Below are positions 45,910 through 55,154 of a stretch of 64,000 nt of DNA, piece after piece; position 1 is the stretch's first letter; the number at the start of each line of letters is the position of its first letter. The stretch spans positions 1-64,000 of the forward strand of contig JAEHOE010000020.1 of NCBI GenBank assembly GCA_016858145.1, written 5' to 3'. The notes beneath the pieces were generated by a model. It saw only the letters and a program-made list of their open reading frames with translations. It ran no database searches and was not told where the DNA came from. The translations under genes and the position numbers were made by a program. This DNA is from Edaphochlamys debaryana. Lineage: Eukaryota; Chlorophyta; Chlorophyceae; Chlamydomonadales.

Positions 45910-46545
45910 TGTGTCTGGGAGAGCTTTCTCTGGCGTTAAGCGCTCCTACAGGAGGTTGGGCCCAGCGCAGCGAGCACGAAGCGCGATTGGAATGTTGCGC
46001 TCAGGTAGCGGTGAAGCAGGTAGCGCGTAGCAGTGCGGTACCGGCGTACTGTGTGTCGGGATAACAGCGTCTCGTGTGCGGTGGGGAGGCGTTTTGACGT
46101 CATTTCGGACCGACAGCGTACGCGACAGCTGCCCATGAGAACTTGCTTTCCGCACAGCGTGCATCGCCGCATCGACGCCACAGTCCGCTTCTCAATTATC
46201 GGAGAAGGTGAGGGGGGCGGACGTAAGGCGTCGGAGCCCATTGTCAAGCCTTGGGCGAGCGCTGGGACGGGCAGGGGCGGAGGGAGGTGCGAAATCCGGC
46301 ACGAACCCTGCGCCTGTCGCCCAGCCCCAAGGAGCCTAGGAGCCTTGGTGCACCTCTCCCCGCATATTATTCTTCACATCACCTGCAACCGTAAGCACTC
46401 TGCCTTATTTATTACTCCCCGCGAAGCGCAACGTGCTTCGGGGACCTCAACGACCTGCGCGTAACCCATATCTTTGCGACAGCGTGTTATTTCTTCTCGT
46501 GCGTAGCTGAAGGGTTGGTGCTCAGGAGGGCCCAGGTGCACCAGC
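45910..46545. promoter_or_regulatory. divergent promoter region between lipase-like gene B and kinase-LOG gene
   Basis: Both starts face outward across 636 bp. An AT-rich patch at about 46360-46420 (TATTATTCTTCACATC and TTATTTATTACTCC) lies 130-190 bp upstream of the kinase-LOG start. A 5' UTR intron acceptor could lie directly before the gene B start (CTCTCCCAG). Confidence 0.45.
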
Positions 46546-49500
46546 ATGGCGCCCGCGCCCGACGAGCCGCTGCGCGTTGGCACGCTCCAAGTGTCTGCGT
46601 TGGTCGACCATGTTGCCAGCGTTCAACGAGCAACGCTGGAGAAGCTTGTCGGACCCGAGGTAGGGCCGCGCCGCCCGCGTTGACCGCACGTCAGCATGTG
46701 TGCACATTCAGGCCACGGCCAGGCGATAGCTCAAAGGGTACTGCGCTTGCTTGACAGCTTGTAAGAGGGACCGAGCATACGCTGCTGTCACAGGTCTTCG
46801 TTCGGCAACGGTCCCACGCGCCATCCGCTCCCCTCTCCCTGCCTCCCTGCCCCTGGCCCCCATTTCCCATCCGCCCCGCCCCGCGCCACCGCCCCAACCC
46901 ACCCGCAAACCCCAGACCGCTGGCAGTCGGCGCTGCACGCTGCCGGAGCTGCAGGCCATCCTCGCGGCCGTGGGCGAGTTTAACTCCAAGGCGGGAGGCT
47001 CGGCCTCGAACGTCGCCCGCGCGCTGGCCACTGGCTTCGGCGTAAACGTGCAGCTGGTGGGTGGAGCCCCCCCCAATGCTTCCTCACAACGTGGACATCC
47101 ATGTCTAAAATATTGCATGCCCTTCACCCGACTTCTCCGTCCCCTTGACCCTGGCCTCTCCGCACCCCTGCAAAACTCAGCTGAGGCCACCCATGCCATC
47201 CCCTCCGCAGCCCGCTCCCGTCCGACCCACATCCCCAAACCTTGCCTGCCCCCTCACGAAGCACCCCCCACCCCTGACCGGCCCCAGGTGGGCACCCGCG
47301 GCGCCGACGAGTGGGGAGCGCTCTACACCAGCTCCATGCGGCGGGCGGGGGTGGACACGGACCGCATGCGGGTGGCGCACGAGGGGTCCACGGGTGGGTT
47401 GCCGGGGTGGGTGGGTGGGTGGATGGGCATAAGTGAGTCGATGGCTGGGGGAAGTTGGGAGGTATGGGGGTAGGGTGGGTGGCTAGGAGTGGGTGGGTGG
47501 GTGGGTGGCAAGGGGCAGGGGCTGGGCGAGGTGCACTCACAACTCCCCGCGGTTCTGCTCCCCCGACCGCCCCCCTTACCCCCCAGGCCGCTCCGCCATC
47601 CTGACCTGCGACGGCGAGCGCACCATGCGCACCTACATGGACCCACAGGCGAGGGGGGGGGGGCATCGGGTGGGGGACAGGGTTGAACGGTGGCATGCGC
47701 TCCAGGCGGCCTCTGCTTCTGGCCGTGGGGCGCCACGACGGGCGCGTGCGTGCAGGCACGCGTGGTGCGCCGTTCATCCTCACCCCCGCCTTCCCGAAGT
47801 TCCCCCGTGCATCCGCCCCCCCACCCCCACCCCCCCAGGTGACCACCCGCGCCTCCGACCTGTCCGCCTCCGACTTCTCCGGCTGCGCCTGGGTGTTCCT
47901 GTCCGCCTACTGCCTCTACAGCGAGGGGCTGCTGCAGCGGGCCGTGGACCTGGCGGCGGAGGTGGGGGTGTGTGGATGTGTGTGTGTGGGGTGTGTGGAT
48001 GTGGGGGGGTGGAGGGGCGTGGGCTTGGAGTGGGGGTGATGCGAGGGAGTGGGAAAGGAAGCGCTGGGGCTCTCTGCTTCTCTGCTGCTGTTTTTGACGG
48101 GGCGCCGCGTTTCTCAACCTCTCCTCCACACACACACATCCCCACCCCCTCTGTCAGGTGGGCGCCAAGGTGGTCTTGCCTCCTACGAGGTGGTCCGCAC
48201 CCCCCCTTACCCTCCCTTGCCCTCTCCTCCCTTCCACCCCCCATCCCCCCTGTCAGGTTGGGGCCAAGGTGGTCCTGGACCTGGCCTCCTACGAGGTGGT
48301 CCGGACCTACCACGCCCAGCTGCTCGAGGTGCTGGCGGGAGGGGGCGTGCACTTCACCATTTGCAACGAGGTACGGGGTGGGCTGGGGAGGGGGCTGGGG
48401 AGGGGGAGGGGAGAGGGGGAGAAGGAGGCGAGGGGAGGAGGGAGGTGGGGGGGGGGAAAGAGCTTCTTGTGCGGAGTCAAGTGAAGCGGGACCCTCCTCT
48501 CACCCCTTCCCCCCTGCCCTAACCTCCCCCGGTCGACCTTTCAGGATGAGGCAGCCATGCTAGTCAAGTACTCGGCCGAAGCCGCCGCCGCAGCGGCGGC
48601 CGCCGCCCCCCACGACGAAGCCCTGGCGGCCGCCGCTGCGGGCTACCCCGCAGACTCGTCCCTGCCGGCGGCCGTGCTGCGCCTGCTGCTGCGGTACTGC
48701 GCCGGCGGCGTCGTGACGCGCGGCGTGCTGGGCTGCGTGGCGGGCATGCGACGCGTGGCGAGCGCGCGCAGCATGCGCAGCACGCACAGCATGCGGAGCG
48801 CGCGGAGCGGGGACTGGGAGGGGATCGGCGGCAAGGGCGGCAGCGACGGGGGCGGCAAGGGGGCCGAGGGGGAGGGGGAGAGGGAGGTGTTGGTGGCGGT
48901 TCCGGCTGTGCCGGGGGTGGGGGTGGTGGACACGACCGGCGCGGGGGACCACTTCACGGCGGGGTGAGCGGGGCGGGGTGGGTGGGTTTCGGGGGAGGGT
49001 TCTACGGATGTGGGATGAAGCAGAAGGGGAGCTAGGGGGGTCGGCAGCCTAGCTGGGGTCCAAGGGGGCCGGGTGGGTGAGCTGGGGGGGGGGGCGGGGA
49101 GTACCTGGACGGGGAGGGGTCCAGGATGTGGGATGTAGGACCTCGCCAGGGATCCCACGGATGGCAGCTGTGTCAAAAAGGTTCCCGCAGGAAGGAAGGC
49201 AGGGATACCCCGCGCCTCTCCTCCGCTCCACCTCCCCCCCACCCCCCTCCCCTTCCCCCCCTCCTTCACCCCCCTCCCCCCCAGCTTCATGTACGCCCTG
49301 ACCCAGGACCTGCCCCTGGAGCGGTGCTGCGAGGTGGCCTGCCTGGCGGGCGCCAGCGCCGTACGGGTGGTGGGCGCGGAGCTGGGGGCGGGCGACTGGA
49401 AGTGGTTCCACGCGAGGCTGCACGGTGAGGGGTCGGGGGGGGGGAGGGGCAAGACGGGGGCGGGAGGGGGGGGAAGGGGCAAGACGTGGGTGGGAGGGGG

Positions 49501-52500
49501 AGGGGCCGGTGTTCTCGACCATTCTCAGCACCCAAACTCGCCCAAAACCGCTTCCCCGCTGGCCACCTCCTTCCCCCCTCCCCTTCCTCCCCGCCCCAGG
49601 CGACCTGGCGGGGGACGTCGTTCAGGAGAGCAGCGCCGAGGAGGTGGCTCAGGTGGGGCCGTGGGGGGCGGTGGTAGGGGGGCGGGGCGGGGGTGGTTGT
49701 TGGAGTGAGCGTTCAAGCTCGATGCGCAGCGAGCCTACCCAACGCCCTTGCCCCTCAACCTCCCCCCCCCTCCCCTCCCCACCCACCCTCAGGAGCTGCT
49801 GGGATGCTACTCCCTCATCAGCCGCCTGGGCCGCGGTGCGGTGTACTTTGGCAGCGCCCGACTGGCCCATGGGTCGCCCTACTGGGAGAGAGCCATACGC
49901 CTGGCGGAGCGGGTGAGGGGGCGATGGGGGCGTGTGTGGCTGGCTGGGGGTGGGGGTGGGGGCGATGGGGGTCGGTGTGGCTGGGCTGGTGGGGCTTGCC
50001 GGGGAGGTTGGCGCAGAGGCCGTGTGGGGAGGGCTCTGGGCACGGTTGAACACAGCAGGATTGATTGCTGGGAGTTGTCGCAGCAGCGGGGGGGGGTGAG
50101 CGGGCCACACGCCTGGCGGAGCAAGCGGGGGCGGTGGAGGCCTGGTCTGGCGACAGTCTGGGCTTTTGCGGGAGGACCCGGTCGTTGCAGCGGTGGGCCA
50201 GGGAGGGGCAGCGAGTGTAGGCTTGCCGGTGGGCATGCGGGCAGGAGCAATGCGCGCGGTGCCTGGGGTGCCCTGGGGGGCACTTATCCCACCGAGGGGG
50301 CGGTTTGGGGGTGTGTACGGCGGCGGGTGTAGGGCTATTGCTCGCTTGCTTCACGCGCCCTCTCTTTTCCCGTCCCTTTCCCCTTCCCCCTTTGCCCCGC
50401 TCTCCCGCTCTCAGATTTAAACACCGCCTTTGCTCCCCGCCCCCCCCCCCCAAGGTGGCGCTGCTGCTGGGCTCCCCCGTGTGGACGGGCGGCGGCCCCG
50501 GCATGATGCGGGCGGCCTCGGAGGGGGGCCTGCGTGCGGGGGTGCCGGTGGGGGGCATCCGCATCAGCCGGGAGGCGGGCACCAACGTGCTGACCATGGA
50601 GGTGGGAGGAGGGGGAGGGGGGGCGGGGGAGGGGGGGGGACGGGAATGGGCAGGGGGGGCGTGTGTGTTTTGCCAGCGTGTGTGTTTAGCCGACGTGTCT
50701 GCATCAGCCGGGAGGTGGGTGCGTGGGCGGTTGCTACCGTACGGGCTCCCTTCAGGATCAAAGTGATAAGGTAGCGGAGGAGTGTATTCGGCGCTCTCCA
50801 CCCCTTACTGCTCGAATGGTGTTCATGCTTAACGCGTGCCGTCCCTCGATCGCGTTTGCCCAGGACTACCTGTCGGCCGGCTCCGCCTTCACCTGCAAGT
50901 ACATGCCGACGCGGAAGGTGAGGGAGAAAGCCGAGGGACGGAAGCTGGGGGGGGTGATATTGTGGTGTGCTGAGCGCTGCTCGCGTAAGCCCTGTGTGTG
51001 AGTGGCCGCTGTATGAATGGCTGCTGTGTGTGTGTGTGTGTGTGGTGGTGTGCTTGTGGAACGATGCCGCCGGGGCCCGGGGGGAGAAGGCGGGTCGCCG
51101 CAGGGGCCAGCCTAGCGACTGGCCCGTTGGTTGGGTGGATATGGTGACTGCCTGCCACTGCCCAGCCCCCACGTCCTCCGCACTCCTTGCCCCCACTTCC
51201 GCTCCATCCTCTACCCCCAACCCCAACCCCCCTCCCTCCCAGGTGGCCCTGACGGACGCCGGCGCCCGCACCTACCTGGAGCAGCGCACCGGCTACCTGT
51301 TCCTGCCGGGGGGCCTTGGGACCATGGTGGGGAGGGGAAAGGGGGGGGGGGCGTGTGTGTTTCGTGACGCGTGGGGAGGGGGGGAAGGCACCCGCCTGGA
51401 GCAGCGCACCGGCTACCTGTTCCTGCCGGGGGGCCTTGGGACCATGGTGGGGAGGGGAAAGGGGGGGGGGCGTGTGTGTTTCGTGACGCATGGGGAGGGG
51501 GGGAAGGCACCCGCCTGGAGCAGCGCACCGGCTACCTGTTCCTGCCGGGGGGGCTAGGCACCATGGTGGGGAGGGGGAAGGGGGGGGGGGGACGTGTGTG
51601 TTTCGTGACGCGTGGGGAGGGGGGGAAGGCACCCGCCTGGAGCAGCGCACCGGCTACCTGTTCCTGCCGGGGGGCCTTGGGACCATGGTGGGGAGGGGAA
51701 AGGGGGGGGGGCGTGTGTGTTTCGTGACGCGTGGGGAGGGGGGGAAGGCACCCGCCTGGAGCAGCGCACCGGCTACCTGTTCCTGCCGGGGGGCCTTGGG
51801 ACCATGGTGGGGAGGGGAAAGGGGGGGGGGCGTGTGTGTTTCGTGACCCGTGGGGAGGGGGGGAAGGCACCCGCCTGGAGCAGCACACCGGCTACCTGTT
51901 CCTGCCCTGGGGCCTTGGGACCATGGTGGGGAGGGGAAAGGGGGAGGGGCGTGTGTGTTTCGTGACGCGTGGGGAGGGGGGGAAGGCACCCGCCTGGAGC
52001 AGCGCACCGGCTACCTGTTCCTGCCGGGGGGCCTTGGGACCATGGTGGGGAAGGGAAAGGGGGGGGGGCGTGTGTGTTTCGTGACGCGTGGGGAGGGGGG
52101 GAAGGCACCCGCCTGGAGCAGCGCACCGGCTACCTGTTCCTGCCGGGGGGGCTAGGCACCATGGTGGGGAGGGGGAAGGGGGGGGGGGGAACGTGTGTGT
52201 TTCGTGACGCGTGGGGAGGGCGGGAAGGCACCCGCCTGGAGCAGCGCACCGGCTACCTGTTCCTGCCGGGGGGCCTGGGGACCATGGTGGGGAGGGGGGG
52301 GGGATGAGGCAGTGGGGAAAGGGTTAACCTGGGGAAAGACGCGGCTTGGTATGGCGCTCACCCGCTGTTCATTCACAGCACCGGTAGCCCCGCCGCCAAG
52401 AACGAGAACGGCTCCCGCCCCCACGGCTCTTGAGCTGCTCCCCTACAACCGCCTCCCCTTCCGCTCCCCCCCAAAATCCCCCCCGCCCCCCCCCCCAGGA

Positions 52501-53861
52501 CGAGCTCTTCTCCATCCTGACCCTCCTGCAGCTGGGCAAGCTGGGCTCCACGCTGCCGGTGCCGCTGGTCATAGTGAACTGGGACGGCTTCTATGACGGA
52601 CTCATGACACTGCTCAAGGTGGGGGGCGAGGGGCGGGGGGGGGGGGGCAGGGGGAGGAGTGGAGCAGTGGATGATGGGGTGGGGGAGGGGGGGGGGTCCC
52701 TCATCAAGTGGCCTGGGCAGTGCCTAGGTCCGCCTGCTCCGTCGGCGTGTGGGATGGCTCAGTTCTCCGCTCCCTTCCCCGCCCATTCCGCTGCCCTTTC
52801 TCACCCGCCCGTTTCCATGCCCCCGCCCTCAGGCCTTTGACGAGACCGGCGCCCTGCACGCCTCGGAGGTCCGACAGGTGGGGAGCAGGGGAGGGGGGCG
52901 GGGGCGGGGCGGATCGCTCGTGGTGGGCCGGCCACACGTGGAGACTAGAGAGGGGCAAGGGAGGCGGGGGGGGGGCTTGTGTGCATGACGAGCGTCGCGT
53001 AAGGCCGAGGTCCCGTGCCTGATGAGCTGCTGTGGCCGGAGTGGCGAGCGATTGGGGCACATGGAGTGTCGGGCACCGGCCGACCACGCACATTGATCAT
53101 ACAATCGCAACCCTCCCAACCCCTGGCCTCCCACCCGCCCTGTCAGGTCATGATGGCGGAGACCAATGACGAGGTGGTCGAGTACCTCCCCCCTCCCCCC
53201 CTGAACCTCCCCCTCTTCCCTCACTCTTCCCCCCCCCCCCTTGCCTCCCCCCCTCCCCCCCTGTCAGGTCATGGTGGCGGAGACCAATGACGAGGTGGTC
53301 GAGTACCTGGCCTCCTTCTACGACCTGCCCTGCCCCGAGCGGGAGGACCTCATGACAGACGACGGAGACGGAGTGGTCCCAGGGGGGGAGGAGGAGGAGG
53401 GCGCGGAGAGCAGCGGCAGCGGCGCGGAGGGCGCTGGCGGCGGCGGCGGAGGTGGCGGTGCCGGCGGCGGTATTGACGGCAGCCCAGCGGAGATGGCCGA
53501 GCTGGCGGCGCGGCTGGAGCAGCTGGCGCGGGCTGAGGCGGCGGAGGCGGCCGCCGCCGCCGCCGCTGGCGGCACCGCTACGCTGCCCGGCAGCGCCGCC
53601 GCTGGTAACGGAGCGGGGGACGGCGGCACGCCGCATCACGGGGGCTTGGCGGGCGGAAAGGGGCCGCTAGCGGCGCTGGCGGCGGAGGAGGGCGCTAGCG
53701 GGTGTGGTGGCGGCAGCGGCGGCAGCAGGGGCGGCGACAGCGGCGCGGGCAGCCGGCACCGCAGCCGGCGTGGGTCGGTGGGGGGTGTGGTGGCGGCCCA
53801 TGCGGTAAGCGCCGAGGAGGTGCTGCACAGCCTGGGGGGCACGCCCAAGAAGGGGCAGTGA
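46546..53861 (+). CDS. fusion of PfkB-family kinase and LOG-type phosphoribohydrolase
   Basis: Sixteen exons give 811 residues: 46546-46659, 46916-47056, 47288-47393, 47587-47648, 47839-47961, 48257-48370, 48545-48963, 49285-49424, 49600-49652, 49793-49912, 50455-50601, 50864-50917, 51243-51326, 52499-52618, 52833-52877 and 53268-53861. Residues 1-405 form an adenosine-kinase-like PfkB domain: AGGSASNVARAL (64-75), GRSAILTCDGERTM, and DTTGAGDHF (349-357) with catalytic Asp355. After a linker, residues 425-635 form a LOG domain (cytokinin/nucleotide phosphoribohydrolase): VYFGSARL, GGGPGMM (476-482), Arg530, PGGLGTMDE (553-561), then LTLLQLGK. The tail is acidic and Gly/Ala-rich. Exons 8-10 join the halves in phase with no stop or intergenic gap. 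Intron 4 has a GC donor and intron 10 an AAG acceptor. The substrate is unknown, and nucleoside-to-base conversion is an inference. Confidence 0.88.
48151..48200 (+). repeat. ghost copy of exon 6 start in kinase-LOG intron 5
   Basis: CTGTCAG and the following 43 bp repeat the true exon 6 start at 48250-48308, with a few mismatches and a deletion of about 9 bp that removes codons for LDLA. The acceptor is intact. Offset is 100 bp. Confidence 0.88.
50098..50126 (+). repeat. ghost copy of exon 10 end in kinase-LOG intron 10
   Basis: GGCCACACGCCTGGCGGAGC resembles the exon 10 end at about 49890-49909 (AGCCATACGCCTGGCGGAGC). The donor is replaced by AAGCGG. Confidence 0.65.
50690..50718 (+). repeat. 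ghost copy of an exon 11 segment in kinase-LOG intron 11
   Basis: CTGCATCAGCCGGGAGGTGG repeats the exon 11 segment CCGCATCAGCCGGGAGGCGG at about 50560-50580. Offset is about 138 bp. Confidence 0.65.
51270..52306 (+). repeat. nine-copy 119-bp minisatellite spanning LOG catalytic exon and its intron
   Basis: The unit contains the last 55-60 bp of exon 13 (coding LEQRTGYLFLPGGLGTM), its donor ATG|GTGGGG, a long G-run, GTGTGTGTTTCGTGACGCGT and GGGGAGGGGGGGAAGG. The word GGCTACCTGTTCCTGCC occurs at 51291, 51411, 51530, 51652, 51771, 51890, 52009, 52128 and 52251. Spacing is 119-123 bp. Copies 3 and 8 share a variant (GGGCTAGGCACCATGG and a longer G-run), and copy 6 has private changes (CAGCACACC, CCCTGGGGC). 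Only the first copy has a pyrimidine-rich acceptor, so the others are taken as intronic. Confidence 0.97.
53140..53188 (+). repeat. ghost copy of exon 16 start in kinase-LOG intron 15
   Basis: Forty-eight bases including acceptor CTGTCAG repeat the true exon 16 start at 53261-53308 with one mismatch (ATGATGG versus ATGGTGG). Offset is 120-121 bp. Both acceptors look usable, but the ghost reading runs into the C-tract. Confidence 0.92.
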
Positions 53862-54152
53862 GCACAAGACAGTGATACAAGGGGCAGGGGGAGTGCGGGG
53901 GGAGTGCATCATAACTTGGCGGTTTCTTGAGAAATGGGACTGAGCTGCTGTGGTGCGGTCCCGAGGAGGTGCTGCACAGCCTGGGGGCACGCCCAAGAAG
54001 GGGCAGTGAGCACAAGACAGTGATACAAGGGGCAGGGGGAGTGCGGGGGGAGTGCATCATAACTTGGCGGTTTCTTGAGAAATGGGACTGAGCTGCTGTG
54101 GTGCGGTCCCGAGGAGGTGCTGCACAGCCTGGGGGCACGCCCAAGAAGGGGA
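53811..54152 (+). repeat. 148-bp tandem repeat of the kinase-LOG gene end and 3' UTR
   Basis: The last codons of the gene, the stop and about 100 bp of 3' UTR are repeated 2.3 times. CGAGGAGGTGCTGCACAGCC begins at 53813, 53962 and 54110. The first copy has one extra G (GGGGGGC) relative to the later copies. The first in-frame stop ends the protein before the duplicates. Confidence 0.95.
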
Positions 54153-55154
54153 AGTAGCGAAAGCGAGGGAGCAGGGATGAGAGGCGGCAGGCGCAGTGAG
54201 CAGCACAGGGGTCTGGGGCAGGGACGGGTAGTAGAGGGGTAGGGTAGGCCACAAGTAAAGGAAACGGGCACTTGGCAAACACGAAAGGCGAGCGAGGGAT
54301 TAGGCGTTCGATTGGGTGGGGGGTGGGCTGAGCTCTCGGGTGATCAGGGGCTTGGGAGCGAGAAGGGGGGAGGGGCGGCGCCGGGCCATATATCTGGTAT
54401 GACGGGCGCCCGCCGCTGACTGGCCAGACCGGGTGTCAGTCGGTGGGCGCCGTGGCTTGCTTGGCTTGCCCCCGGGGCCCCGCCCAGCCGCTACCTCGAT
54501 ACCTGAGGCGGCTGGCCTAGTGTTCTGGGGGCACTCAGGTCAGCATGCGGTAGTCGTGCTATCTAGTCATACGGTACATGTATGGGGCAGCCCGGCCAGG
54601 CACGGGCGGCCCCCCGGCGGGGTGGTTGATGTCGGACTGGAGCATCCGTACCACGGATGCACACAGTGTGCGTCTGTGAGCGCGGCCCGAGTTCCTGGGA
54701 ACCGCTCGGCCCTCGCGTCAGGCCGACGTACACGCACGGCATGCCCTGCTGTCATGGTCGGCATGACTACGTGTCCCTCAAGCCCCTGCTACGTGTGATG
54801 AAGCGATAGATTGACAAGTAAGGCTGCCGCTGCGACGGCCGCGTGTCGTGTCGTGTGGGGGGCCGTGCAATCGGTGGGCCCGGGTTGCTGGCACCGGGCC
54901 CGAGCCACATTTGTGCCCACACATATGCAGATACTTGTGTTTTGTTGGTGGCGCAGTGCTGAAGCTGTCAAGGCCGCACCGCAGCCGGTCAGACTGGTGA
55001 AGACGGCGAGGTGTTGCCTGAAAGAGCCGACGGGAAACCAGCCGGAAACCCCTTGCGGCCAGGCAGGAATGGATTCGGCATTTGGCCCTTTAGTATGAGG
55101 TGTGTGGACCGTTCTGGCTGGGCGCACGAAGGGCAAAAACAGGACGAGGGCCTT
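54153..55154. other. intergenic region before the large ankyrin gene
   Basis: No gene was recognised. The frame of the next gene's first exon stays open upstream, with further in-frame ATG codons at 55095 and 55011, so its start may lie in this stretch. The rest should be the 3' UTR of the kinase-LOG gene and a promoter. Confidence 0.45.

Noticed and set aside
51270..52306. CRISPR-like or repeat-protein array
   Set aside because: The 119-bp units are contiguous, without unique spacers, and contain an exon edge plus intron. The long open frames through the array are in different phases and Gly/Arg-rich, so they are not a repeat protein.
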